Of a stretch of 64,000 nt of DNA, positions 46,399-57,784 are shown in pieces. Made by a program: the position numbers and the translations under genes. The notes below the pieces were generated by a model. That model was not told the origin of the DNA and ran no database searches. It saw only the letters and a list, made by a program, of their open reading frames with translations. This DNA comes from Anastatus disparis (taxonomy: Eukaryota > Arthropoda > Insecta > Hymenoptera > Eupelmidae): contig JAFFSR010000249.1 of the NCBI GenBank assembly GCA_017163975.1, forward strand, positions 4,215,001 through 4,279,000, given 5' to 3'. Positions within the stretch are counted from its first letter, which is position 1. Every line of letters starts with the position of its first letter.

Positions 46399-46790
46399 TT
46401 TTTCTTATATTATGATTGTCAATAATAATTATTCACTTTAATTGAAGCTTATTAATTTACAAAAAATTAAAAAATTTTTTATTTTAATGCAGTACAATAT
46501 AATGATATGAATATATGAAAAAAAATTAAATACATATTTTATGTGGAACTACTATTGTCAATGAAATTAGCAAATTTATATATAATAATATAATATATGA
46601 AAATGCAACCGAGCGACGTCAGGAGCGAGTTAAATTTTGCTCGTATATATAGATTGTAACGAGGATAACAAATTACTTGTATGCTATGATATAGCATACA
46701 TATATATCTATCCTTGTTGTAAGTCGCACAGTACAACTTATGTTTCGATGCTTGATGTTCGAGTATAAGAGTAAGACAGAGAGAGTCTGT
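46399..46790. other. AT-rich spacer with a dispersed repeat
   Basis: Contains the block at 46564-46640 shared with 4583-4650 (CAACCGAGCGACGTCAGGAG). No gene recognised. Confidence 0.55.
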
Positions 46791-46799
46791 GCTAGTGGC

Positions 46800-47258
46800 T
46801 TGGATTTATGACTGTAAAAGGAAGCGCGTGCAATGCATGATGGGTGGACTCAAGCATGAGAGAAAAGCGAGCGAATCGTTTTAACGACCCGTTAGGCCCG
46901 AGTTAGGCCCGACCCAAGTTAGGCTACCATCTCGACAAGTTGTTTGTGCTCAAACGTCTTCTATTTTTCTTCTATTGAGACTTGTCAAGGGAATTAATTC
47001 ACTTGTGAATCGTGTTAATTGCCTTTCAAGTACGGTGCAATTCCTCGTAAGAAGTGCCGGTTTTTTATTATTATCTTTTTCTTGAGAGCCAGGATTAAGT
47101 GTGTCCACTGTAGCGTGGAACGAGAGATTGAATAGCCTTTCAGTAAGAGCGAAAGGAACAGCAGGCTGCACCGCATATCTACGGTGCCGCTGTAACCATA
47201 CTCTGGGTCGTTCGTCACGTGAAGGCAAGTGCGAGAAGGCTCTACACGCTGGCGAAAA
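46800..47258 (+). other. GC-richer block ending in a strong splice-donor motif (possible non-coding exon/promoter)
   Basis: Base composition rises here (AACGACCCGTTAGGCCCGAG, CTACGGTGCCGCTGTAACC), and the block ends GCGAAAAAT followed by GTAAGT (47259-47264), a consensus 5' splice site. I see no convincing + strand reading frame. A non-coding first exon or a promoter-proximal region is one possibility; a decayed repeat is another. Confidence 0.25.
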
Positions 47259-47824
47259 ATGTAAGTCTGCAGACTAGCGCGTGTATATCTAATATGTATT
47301 TGACTGATTCCATTCAGATTCATGCAGGCCGTCACTGATCAAATTTTTTTTTTCTTTTAAGTAATAAAAATACCTTCTATTATGTATATGAAGATAAAAT
47401 TTACCTCGTAGAACACTAAAAAATTTTTTTTTTACTACAGCAATTTTAGTGTTGAATGTAAAAACGAAAATTCAAAAATTGAAAATGAACCTCTACTTTC
47501 AAATGACTATAGCTCCGTCAATTTTCAACCTTTTCGGGGGTTTTCTTAACGAAAATGTGCGGAATTCTGTCTAGTTTTGAATGCAATCTCGATTTTTGTA
47601 ATACAATTTGATATCACTGAGTTATTTACGAAAAACCGAAGAAAAAAAATTTGAATTTATTTTGTAGAGAGTTAACGCATGTCACCACTAGGTGGCGATG
47701 ATTCATTCTTTGCATTCTCATTAACGACTTGACGCGTTTAAAAATATAAGAAAAGGAAGATAAAAAATAAAGATGTTTAAGAAAAATTATTTTTTTCGAT
47801 CTGTCATTGAACAGAATATCAATA

Positions 47825-49858
47825 ATGGCATCACTGATTGTTAAAATAAAGTGCAAGGATTTAAAAGAAAGGCACAAAAAAGTTGTTTATGATTGCTCCA
47901 AAAGTCCGCTTAGAGAATTAGGTGATCTAACGGAGTCTTTGAAGCGCTTGTATCCAAACACTTCTTTCTCTAGAGAAGATAAAGTATGCTCTTTGTGTTA
48001 CAAAATATTATTAGATGAAGTGAAAAATGCGCCTATTTCATCGACTTTAAGCAGTCAACAATCTTCGGAAGATTTTATTCATAGTGAGGCTGTGGTAGAA
48101 CAGCTCAACAAGACTTCAAGTAATTTGAAATTAAACATTTCACCAATTCAAATGCCTCAAAGTATCAATATCAAGATGCGAGAATCTTATCCTCTTCAAA
48201 AAATAAAACAAATGAACGATGCATTTGATTCACAAACAGCAAATAAAATGATGATAGCCTACGATATAACGGATTTGCCCGTATTGAATGAAAATAATTA
48301 ATGTAAAACAATTGATAAATGGCTTGAAAATATTTAAATTGCATTAGATAATTATTCAAATTTTCTTGAGAAAGTGCGATTGTTGAGTATTATACCAAGT
48401 GATATTTTCAAAGATTATTTATTATCAGTTTTACCAAATGTAACTATTTATATGATTAATCAAGCACGATCATTGGTAAATAATAAAAAAATTTACAAGC
48501 AGTCTGAGAACTATCGTGGCCATTCTTTGGATAGTCAAATTGTAATGAAAGTAAAGGATTATTATCTGAACGATGATTTTAATTGTTCTTATCAAAGTGC
48601 AAATAAAAGCGAAACAGTATCTATCAAAGAAAATGGTATAAAAACTAAAAAAGTCTAACACTTTCTTACGCGAAGTATAAAAGGAATATATCAATTATTT
48701 AAAGACGAAAATCCTGAAATGAAAACAAAAATTGGTAAATTAACATTCTACGCTTTAAGACCGAAGTGGGTTATACCACATCCACCCACCGATTCGTGTC
48801 TTTGCGTTTACTGCGAGAATCTTAAACTTATGTCAGATGCTTTGAATAGTTATAAAAAAGAGAATAACCAAGACATTGCAGATTTGGAATTGAAAATATG
48901 TTCTTCACTTTTTTGTTCAAAAGATGATATGAAATGTGTACTAAGAGAATGTAAAGAATGTCCCATTGGAGATTCTATTGATTTACAAGTAATTTCTTTG
49001 ACAAAAGAAGATTTATATTAAGAAATAATTTATGGTGTTTAGGAAAAATCAAATTTACTGAATAAAACTAGCACAATTGAAAATTTCTTAATAGAGTTGA
49101 GAGAGTGTGCTCTCACTGTAAGTGCTCATAAATTGGTCAAAGGAATTCAACGTATAGCAATTAAGGAGGTTAAACTTTTAGCGAAAAATAATGACTTCCA
49201 ATTAGTTATTTATGTCAATATTGCAGAAAATTGGATAGTTCTGCTTCAAAATGAAATTCAAAGCTGTCGTTGGAGTAAAAACCAAATATCAATATTTACG
49301 TCAGTATGCTATTTTGGAAATGATAAAACAGTCAGTCATGTCACCGTCTCTGACGATATTAAACATGATTCGTCTCATGCCCTAATGGCCATAAATTTAA
49401 CTATCGACAACTTAAAACAAAAACATATTGCGCAAGATCTTGATAAAATCATAACCATTTCCGATTGAGCTGCTAGTCATTTTAAAAATAGATATCAATT
49501 CTATGAGCTTCAAAACTCAAAAGTAAACAGGAAATGGCTTTTTTCTGCAACAGGTCATGGTGAAGGCGCTTGTGACGGTATTGGTGGTTTGGTTAAACAT
49601 TATGCTACCACGCATAATCTGTCCAAGAAGAGTGCAGATTTTATTAGAAACTCTAAAAATTTTGCCACTTTCGTGTAAAAATATACTCGGTTGATTAACA
49701 TTCTTGTTATCCGCAAGGATGAGTTAGAAGTTTTTCGACAGACAAAAAAAATGGAATGGTTAGAAGATGTAAAAGAAATTAAAGGTATTCAAAAGATTCA
49801 CTGTTGGAAAAGTGAACGAAACCAAATCTACACTGCCAAAACTTCGAGACATGAATGA
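47825..49858 (+). pseudogene. Transposase pseudogene (one frame, seven in-frame stops)
   Basis: A single frame runs from ATG 47825 to TGA 49856-49858 with no frameshift but internal stops at 48299, 48335, 48656, 49019, 49040, 49466 and 49676. Motifs in order: a Lys-rich N-terminus with CSLCYK (possible zinc ligands), HPPTDSCLCVYCENLKL, CKECPIGDS, VNIAENWIVLLQNEIQSCRW, VSDDIKHDSSHA, AASHFKNRYQFYEL and SATGHGEGACDGIGGLVKH. This is the layout of an RNase-H-fold (DDE) transposase from widespread but poorly named metazoan repeats. Asn in VNIAENW and the stop after TISD may mark damaged catalytic positions (inference). It sits between inverted termini with a 4-bp duplication. Confidence 0.78.
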
Positions 49859-50578
49859 CAAGAAGTAAATTGAAAGGTTTTATTCAAATTCGGATTTTTT
49901 TATCCACATTAGTTCTCAATTCATTAGTGTTCATTTCTTAATTGCATCGCATATTATTTGTTCATCGAAAATGACCAAATAATATATTTCAGTATTTAAA
50001 AAATTCACCTTTTCAAAATTTGAAATTCAAATTCAAAATTCACAATCCAAAGTAAATATATTTATTTAAAGTTTCAGCATTTTTTTTTTAAACTTTGAAT
50101 CGTCATAACTTTGGTTCTAATTGATCAAAATATTCGATCTGGGGTTTATTTTAAAGATTATTGTTGATATTTTTGATATATTAATAAATAGAAGCATAAA
50201 AATAGTTGTAAGAATACGTAAAGTTGGAAAAATAGTACGATGCGCCATGGTATCAATGTTTTGAAATCGAAAATAAAAAAAAAACGTTTAAAAATCTGTT
50301 TAAAAAAATAAGGCAAAATCGTACATTTTCACCTACTCTAAAAGTTACTATTTTTCATGTATAAAATCATATAAAAATTTCAAAAAGAAATTATAGTTTT
50401 TGAGAAAATCGTGTTTAAAAAAAATCGCTTTCCTTCACTTTTTCGTTAATAACTCAGTGAGATCAAATTGTATTAAAAAAATCGAGATTGCATTTAAAAC
50501 TAGACAGAATTCCGCACATTTCCTTCAAAAGAATGCCCGAAAAGGTTGAAAATTGACGAAGCTATAGTCATTTAAAAG
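49859..50578. other. Right subterminal region of the transposon
   Basis: Non-coding. From about 50080 it matches, in the same order, 21650-22150 of the foldback element (CATAACTTTGGTTCTAATTG; AGTACGATGCGCCATGGTAT). This shows the two elements share long subterminal sequence, not just short ends. Confidence 0.75.
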
Positions 50579-50830
50579 TGCACTGAAAGAACTTTTCGTA
50601 TGCTGTATGCCAAAGCGTGAGGGCGCAGTATACTACAAGTTTACAGGAGACAGAAAAACAAATGTTGGCGTTTTAAAAGCCAACCGATATCAGCCAGCCG
50701 TGCGCGAGCAACTGATAAGTAACTTTTGGCATTCAAAACGCCAACATATGTATTACTGTTCGCCGCTGAGTATGAGCGGACTGTATACCTCCCCTCTTGG
50801 TTGGCAGTTCGCTAAGACATCTATCCGTGT
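50579..50830. mobile_element. Insertion in the right arm (unknown MITE-like)
   Basis: The left arm has continuous sequence at the corresponding site (CAAATGACTATAG...AGAGG), but here ~250 bp intervene. The insert contains TGTTGGCGTTTTAAAAGCC and GGCATTCAAAACGCCAACA as an internal inverted repeat. Ends and target duplication are not resolved. Confidence 0.6.
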
Positions 50831-51289
50831 AGAGGTTTATTTCCCACTTTTGAATTTTCGTTTTTACATCTAACAGTAAAATTACTGTAGTAAAAAAAAA
50901 ATTTTTTTGAGCGTTCTACGAGGTAAATTTTATCTTTATATATATAATAGAAGGTATTTTTATTACTTAAAAGAGAAAAAAAAATCGATTAGTAACGGCC
51001 TGCATGAATCTGAATGGAATCAGCCATTTGCGTTACGTGCAAGGCGATAAAGACCGTCGTGTGCGCCAGTGTCATGTGGTATAGGTTAGCTTAGATTAAC
51101 GGTTATTTCTCTTTATTAAATTTATTGAATTTTACTGTCGAATTAATATTATTGTAATTTTATTTCATTGTATTAAATTTAGTTAATGATTAGAATAAAG
51201 TAAAGTAAAATCAAAGTAATCCTTGACGATTACCTAATATTATTTATTGCTAATTAAAATCGTGTCTTATCTTTATATGTGTATGATGA

Positions 51290-52500
51290 ATGTAGTACAC
51301 TCTTCCGTGATCAACAATATTTAATAGTTCCCGGGTACACGCCGTGGGTTTCGTCGTACCATATGTCCAGGAAGGAGAACCTTTAAGAGAGGTTCTGCCA
51401 TAGCAGAGTTCTCTCGCATGCATGTTCCAGATGCTTTTCTATTTCCAGGGCCGTTGTTAACCTCTTTCTAGGTTCTAACAGCCCTTGTGCTCACCATCAA
51501 TCACCGATAGTTTCTTTACCCATTTTTGATATGAGTCAGTGTAACTATCAGTGTCCGGTTCACACTCAGAGACCGGTTAACCTCGATCAGCGGCCTTGTT
51601 TTTGCAAGCAAGTACCAGATCCCGTATCCTGGCCAAGGCCGAACCTGCAAAACTGGAAGCACCAGTCTACAACCCGAACCAGTCATGAGGACGTAGCCGC
51701 TGGTGTCGGCTCGCGGGACTTTAGTAATCCCACGTCTTGCTCTCTGAACGAGAGCCTTAGGGTCACCTTCCTAAACCCATCAAGCCAGGTGCCACTGCCC
51801 GGCAGAGTCCAACCCTAGTTCCGGGATACATGAGGATCGACACCCATTAGACAGATACCTGTTAGACAGATGCGACCCTCGATGCGGGCTTATCCCAGCC
51901 CTGCCTACCAGTGCTTATACCGTGCTTACTGGTTTTCACGTTCGATGACACCGTAAAGTGCCATCTACCGAATTATCTTAGTCGACTAGCAACCCGAGGT
52001 CGGTGGCCTCCCGATGAAAAGTTTAAATTACGCTTCCAAGCCTGACAGAGCCCCGGCGTCCTCTCCACCCGAGGCATTCATGAGTCATAGATTCCTAAAA
52101 GAACCACCTCATAAGTACCTCAAGCTACTAAGCACTGACCGAGAGCCCCACCTAGTCCGAAAGGATCATTCGAGTTTGAACCCCAATTGGTTCCCGCATC
52201 TCGCAGCGGCGTTCAAATCTGCTTGATGCGTTGTTTAGCCTTAATCTCCTCTCTGCCAAGTAACGCGTTTTACTTGTTGATTTCCATCAGGACGAAGACC
52301 TGGAAGATTCGGCACTTCTGCCCGAACGCAAGCAACTTCCGTACAGAATTGAAAATTCTACGTATGTAACCCACCTCTTGCAGCCGAAACGGGTGACCCG
52401 TTGGAGAACTCGCATGCGGCTCTCTTTCACAGGACTCACTACACCCAGGCAGTTTCAATGAAAGTTCTGCCATAGCATTAGATATTGTTTAACTGATTTT
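51290..52500. other. GC-richer island of unknown nature
   Basis: About 1.2 kb with roughly balanced base composition in an otherwise strongly AT-rich region. No long reading frame has recognisable domains. GTTCTGCCATAGCA occurs near both ends (51392-51405 and 52464-52477) as a direct repeat. Local inverted repeats (ACCAGT...ACTGGT near 51910-51935) and CGCATGC motifs near both ends hint at a structured RNA or a compact insertion. I cannot identify it. Confidence 0.55.
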
Positions 52501-52600
52501 TTTCGTCTGTAAAAGATATTCGAAGCAGATCAGCTGCATTGAACTTGGCTGATCGACTATAAACCGAAAGTCAGTTGTTTAACGGTAAGTGCATGTGTAC

Positions 52601-53140
52601 TTAAGAGGCGGTCGGAACCATTTGCCGCTTGGTGGCGCTGCGGTCAGGTGAGAGCAAAATATAAAATATTTTTTATATAGCAATTTAAAATTTACTGAAA
52701 CAATAATATACTTTTAATCTTGTCATTTGCTCTAGCCATATATATGTAGAATAATTATTAATATTAATTTTGTTTGAAAAGTCTAAAATATTGTTATAAA
52801 GCGAAAAATGCGGCGCGAGGTAGAGCCGACGTAAACATTAGCATACATCATTCTTTAGTATTGCTCTCTCTGTCGCACTAAGGGAAGGTGCACGCATGTT
52901 TACATCGGTCCTACGTTGCATCGCATTTTTCGCTTTATAACAATATTTTAGACTTTTCAAACAAGATAAGTATTAATAATTATTCTACATATAGATGGCT
53001 GGAGGAAATGACAACATTAAAAGTATATTGTCGTCTCAGAAAATTGTAAATAGCTGTATAAAAAATATTTAATAGATTTCTCTCACCTGACCGCAGCGCC
53101 ACCCTATATGTAGCGGCGAATAGACCCGACCGCCTCTTAA
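52601..53140. mobile_element. MITE with TTAA ends, family D
   Basis: TTAAGAGGCGGTCGG begins at 52601 and CCGACCGCCTCTTAA ends at 53140, with TTAA on both sides. The arms are long inverted repeats: CTGCGGTCAGGTGAGAG and its complement; CTAAAATATTGTTATAAAGC and its complement. The central loop is at about 52850-52890. The terminus resembles family A (TTAAGAGGAGGTC), so both may answer to the same transposase. Confidence 0.85.
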
Positions 53141-54150
53141 GGTAAGTACACATGAAAACCCACAAATATATTTAATTTTGTTTGTTTAAATATATTCTCC
53201 GTTACAATATATAGTACTGAAATAAACGTCTTAAATAAATACTATATCTATGGAAACATATTACATTTTCGTAATTATTTTACCTCTTGCGTAAAAATTT
53301 TCATAAAATAATTACAAGTTCATTTCCTTGAACAAGTATGATTTAAAACATATTATATATAAGAAAAGTCTATCTCAAAAGGTATAAGAGATATGAAAAA
53401 ATTTTTTTCCAATTGACAAATTGATATTAGATGATTAAAATTAGATTCTTGAACTTTTTTCAACTTTTCTCAAAAAGTGCTCCAGGAATGATTTTATAAT
53501 TTGTGCCAATGTTTATTATATGAATCCAATAACCATTCAAATAAAGAAAATATTTGATAATTCAAAATTTTGTATTCGAACATCGTAAATGACAGTATAG
53601 TCTGAGAACCTGTTTGAGGTAGATGTAACGCTCTCGCTCTCTCCAGATCAAAGCGTAAACCCAGCTGGACGTGAGGTGACTAAGTTTTCAATCGCTGTGG
53701 TAGCTTGATCTCATTACCACAGTTATTGGCAGCTTGATATAAGAACGATCTATTTTCAGAATATATTGCTCACTATTTAATGATGAATCTGGTTTATTGA
53801 TTTACAGACCTTCCCTATTTTAGTAGATAGGTTTCAGACTTTTATAATTAAATTAATTCCAAAAAGAGCAAAATCAAGCCTTTTTACACAGAACTACCGG
53901 TTTAAACAGAAAGGAAAGCCACGGCAAATTTTTTCAAGTCACGAATAATTTGCGGTAAATTATAGGCTTTTTCCCATATTAATAGGGCAAAGTTGTCCTG
54001 TCAATTTAACAGATGTATAGAGAAAACCAATATATTATAAATCTAAATATTACAGGCTGTTGCTTTGTAGATGTAAGATTTGCAGATTTCCGATTTATTG
54101 ATTTGAGATTAATGGGTAATAGGGTTTCAGCATAAAAGATTTCAGTTTTT
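53141..54150. other. Gene-free spacer
   Basis: AT-rich sequence with no feature that I recognise. Confidence 0.5.
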
Positions 54151-54159
54151 GTTTTAGGT

Positions 54160-54470
54160 TTAGGATTTTGAAAATCTAAAGGTTGATTTTGGGTTAGGGA
54201 GTTTAGAATTCGATGTTTTAGATTTTATAGGTTTAGGGTTCATAAATTTATTGTTAATGGGTCTAAAGTTCATGGATTAAGAGTCCAGAACTTGTAGGTT
54301 AGAAGTTTATTGATTGAAAGTTTATGGACTCAGGGTTTATGAGCTCAGAATCAATAAATTTAGGGTTTATAGGTCTAGGGTTTATGAGTTTTGAGCTCGA
54401 AAATTGGTTTTGGATTAGATAGGTTTGGTGTTTTCGAATTTTAGGTTTAAAGAATAATAGTTTAAAGTTT
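54160..54470. repeat. Degenerate GGGTTTA-rich repeat
   Basis: Irregular recurrences of TTTAGGGTT(T/C)AT and GGTTTA with spacers such as TGAGTTC. Period about 15-30 bp, imperfect. Confidence 0.6.
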
Positions 54471-54772
54471 CTGAGTTCAATTTATATTTCATGAATGAAG
54501 CAGTCTGAGTTTATAGTAAGACCAAGCAAAAAGAAATTTAAAAATCTCAAATATTGCAGTAGCATTGTCTCAGACTCGGCAGACTCTTTTCCAATTATTT
54601 TGAATTTTGTTTCATTCAAATGGGTTAAAAATTGAGCCAGCGAGAATCTTTTCCATTTTTCCACACTATGCGCCGTCAAGAGTACTTCAACATTTTTAAG
54701 GTTATGTGTATTAATTTGGTAAAAAAATAATATGCCTGTGGGTCTTATGTATGCATCTCGTATATAGAGATC

Positions 54773-55423
54773 ATATCGACGGTGGCTACGAAAACTATCA
54801 CAGCTGAGTAATTGACTACGAAAAAAAACACATCTCCAAAAGTGCGACGCAAAAAAAACACATCTCCAAAAGTGTGACGCAAAAAAAAAACATTTCAAAA
54901 GTGCAACGCAAAAAAAACACATCTCCAAAAGTGCAACGCAAAAAAAACACATCTCCAAAAGTGGCGGCGAAGAAAAACACACCTTCAAAAGTGCGGCGAA
55001 GAAAAACACATCTTCAAAAGTGGCGGCGAAGAAAAACACACCTTCAAAAGTGCGGCGAAGAAAAACACATCTTCAAAAGTGGCGTCGAAGAAAAACACAC
55101 CTTCAAAAGTGCGGCGAAGAAAAACACCCTTTTTGAAAATTGTCACTGTGTTTTCAAGAGGTGTTTTTCTTCGCCGCCACTTTCGAAGGTGTGTTTTTCT
55201 TCGCCGCCACTTTTGAAGGTGTGTTTTTCTTCGCCGCCACTTTTGAAGATGTGTTTTTCTTCGCCGCACTTTTGAAGGTGTGTTTTTCTTCGCCGCCACT
55301 TTTGGAGATGTGTTTTTTTTCGCCGCACTTTTGGAAACGTGTTTTTTTTCGCGGCACAATTTCGATGTGTTTTTTTTCGCGGCTCTTTTCATCTGTGTTT
55401 GTTTTCGTAGCCACCGTCGATAT
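54773..55423. mobile_element. Small foldback element with inverted minisatellite
   Basis: ATATCGACGGTGGCTACGAA at the left is mirrored by ...CGTAGCCACCGTCGATAT at the right. Between them ~30-bp units face each other: GGCGAAGAAAAACACACCTT repeats on the left (to ~55130) and AAGGTGTGTTTTTCTTCGCC repeats on the right (from ~55155), joined by a ~25-bp centre. The outer units have drifted (CAAAAAAAACACATCTCC type). ATAT may be the target duplication. The lysine-rich and cysteine/phenylalanine-rich open frames across it are repeat translations. Confidence 0.9.
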
Positions 55424-56960
55424 ATACTTTTCCATTTCTATGAATATAAAGATCTTCCGCTGATCAGCCTAGCCTGTCACAGCTGATTAGTTTCTGTATA
55501 ATTATTTACATCATGTATAATCGAAAATGCAAGCAGATTTTTCACGAAGTTCTGCGCCTATGACGTTTGGAATAACGTTACAAGATAAAGGTTTAAGGAT
55601 GTTCAATGGTGTTATGCGGGGAGATAAAGAGTCAGAGGGGTACCCTGTGTTCTGAGATAGGAAAGAATAATCGCTGCCAACTTAGAATAATAAAATATTT
55701 TTCAAAAAAAAGTTGTTTGAATGGCTCTAAGGGATGAAACACATTACTCAAATTGTATTTAAACGTTTTTTTTTAAACAAAAAAAACATTTTAAAATGTT
55801 CTTTAATTTATTATCAATTAATTTAAGTTCGGTAATATGTTGAATGAGATTTGGGCATGCAGCGCTTCTGTTTTTGTGTTGGTAATCTTGGATCTCTATA
55901 TATAGACATACTTCATACAATCGAACCAGGTACAGTATTCGTTTACTTTTGTTCACGATACAGTGAATAATAATCTATAAAATTTGAGTAAAGTGAAAAC
56001 GTTGCCAAATCTCTTAGTAGTAGCGGGTTTTTAGAAATTAACTCTTACTTTAACTTTAACTTTGAAAATCTCTGTCAATTTTCCTGAAAGGTATATACAA
56101 AACTATATGAAATAAATTTTCAAATAATATACTTTCATAATATCTAAATTTTAATTTGATCTGTTAACTTTTTTGATATAAAGAGTACCCCCCGTTAAGA
56201 TAGGTAAAATGCCCTCCCTCATATATTTTAAAACTAATATTTTTTCTTGTTTTTATACTAATTAAGATTAGGTTTTGTTATATTTATAGTTTCCTAACAC
56301 ATACCCTAACCTCAACATAACCTAAAAATCACTTTTTTAATAAAAATTTTTTTTTATCTGGAAGGATGAATGATATTAATCCCGCGAAAAACATATGACT
56401 AGGTCTTAGCACTCTCTTCAACTGTGATTTTTTGCGAGTCCTAGAAAGCAGTTTTTCTAACCTAAAAATAACATTTAAATCATAAAATCTCCGTAACTTT
56501 GCTCTGGGAGGGGCTACAAGTAATTTTCTGGGCTTAAAATTTGTATTTTTAAAAAACAAATAAAGTTTATGATGACCAAAAATTCGATTTTGGCATGGCG
56601 CCATGGCGAAAAACTCGAAAAACCATTTTTTCATAGGTTTTCTGTCGGTTATTGGTCTCTAGCAACTCACAAATCATTTTTAGAGAAAAAAACATAGCCT
56701 CATTGGATTCTACGTGAAAAAATACATTGAAAATGTGCATGATTACTTTAGGAATACTTGGATGCTGTTACAAAACAATTAAAAAAATAAAATAATTCTG
56801 AAATTATTACATATCTACTTTGCATCGTTGCTGCATTTTATGTTTTTATGACCTTGGTCATCTCTTTAGAGTCACAAAGCTACTATTCAATGTATTCATA
56901 GGCAAATGACGTCCACTGTACGCGAAAAACAGAGACAAATACTAGACAGATAACTATAAC
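55424..56960. other. Gene-free spacer
   Basis: No gene or mobile element recognised. A block at ~56840-56930 (CTCTTTAGAGTCACAAAGC) recurs at ~57288-57350. Confidence 0.5.
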
Positions 56961-56963
56961 TCC

Positions 56964-56968
<5 letters not shown>

Positions 56969-57028
<60 letters not shown>
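56969..57028. repeat. (AT)n microsatellite
   Basis: Perfect AT repeat of about 60 bp. Confidence 0.97.
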
Positions 57029-57033
<5 letters not shown>

Positions 57034-57287
57034 GAATAACTTGCTATCCCTCTCGTATATACATAAGGAATAGTGAGTTGTTCTTAGCAAACGCAAATTA
57101 TTTTTCTTATACATAGATAAAAAACCAATGTTTATCTATTCCTGTAACTATTCTTTTTAGTGTTCTTTTTTAGCTTGTAAGAGACCTAACATGTTTTCTG
57201 TCCTCCATAAATCACGAACTCGATAGATTTAAACAATTAAATGATTCCAATTAAGTTCCAAATTCAAAAATTAAAAGATCATTATCT

Positions 57288-57350
57288 CTTTAGAGTCATA
57301 AAGCTACTATTCGATGTATTTACAGCTAAATTACGCCTATTGCACGCCAA
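57288..57350. repeat. Local duplicate of 56860-56930
   Basis: CTCTTTAGAGTCATAAAGCT and the following ~40 bp (ACTATTCGATGTATT...ACGCC) repeat 56860-56930 with substitutions, indicating a segmental duplication about 430 bp apart. Confidence 0.7.
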
Positions 57351-57717
57351 AATAAGATTTTTAAACATAACTGAAGTAACGGTCGTATCATCTGTCTTTT
57401 TGTATTACAGTAGACTCTGGATACAAGAGAATCAACGGGCCTTCAGGAGAGGAATTTTCTTGAAAATTCTCTCATACAAAGAGTCTCCAACACGCTCGAG
57501 TCAAAAGTGATACCCACACCTACTGTTTTGTTGTGTGAGTTGTATCCAACATGCGTGTATATTCTGTCTCTCTCACTTTCATAGTGGTGGGATAACTCAA
57601 ATACTTAGGTTCACGCCCATATTTAGGAGAAAGAGCTCGAAATCTCTTATATCGCAATCTCTTGTATCGAGAGATCACTGAATCATTAGAGAGACAAAGA
57701 CGGAATAACGTTTTAGT

Positions 57718-57720
<3 letters not shown>

Positions 57721-57758
<38 letters not shown>

Positions 57759-57784
57759 AAAAATAGTGAGCTATTGCTTCTCAT

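Larger units (their letters stand above)
47302..51025 (+). mobile_element. DNA transposon with 4-bp (ATTT) target duplication and transposase relic
   Basis: The left end GACTGATTCCATTCAGATTC (47302) is mirrored by the right end ...GAATGGAATCAGCC (51025). ATTT flanks both (47298-47301; 51026-51029). Left and right subterminal regions are inverted copies over about 350 bp, including TATAGCTCCGTCAATTTTCA and its near-complement. The right subterminal region extends to ~50080 and matches the arms of the foldback element at 20474-26691. It encloses the transposase-like frame at 47825-49858. A ~250-bp insertion of unknown type lies in the right arm (~50579-50830). A 4-bp duplication fits Sola- or Ginger-type elements among others; the superfamily is unproven. 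Confidence 0.85.

Noticed and set aside
46950..47335. Minus-strand open frames of 92-106 codons in the GC-richer block
   Set aside because: They overlap in different frames, lack motifs and end within the neighbouring transposon terminus.
47302..51025. Firm assignment of the 4-bp-duplication transposon to Sola
   Set aside because: Duplication length alone is not diagnostic, and I cannot compare the transposase with reference families from memory reliably. Kept as unassigned DDE transposon.
51531..52226. Two open frames (95 and 70 codons) in the GC-rich island as possible genes
   Set aside because: No domains, no consistent frame over the island and no splice or start context. Higher GC alone lowers stop-codon frequency.
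51290..52500. Organelle or bacterial group II intron / rRNA insert
   Set aside because: CGCATGC-containing segments loosely recall group II domain V, but I could not identify a full domain V hairpin, catalytic triad context or maturase. Left as unknown.
54160..54470. Telomere-like array (TTTAGGG-type strings)
   Set aside because: Spacing is irregular and units are interrupted by unrelated bases. Insects usually have TTAGG; there is no run of perfect units.
54482..55463. Several 90-185-codon frames rich in Lys/Thr or Phe/Cys
   Set aside because: They are repeat translations of the inverted ~30-bp minisatellite, open in multiple frames on both strands.
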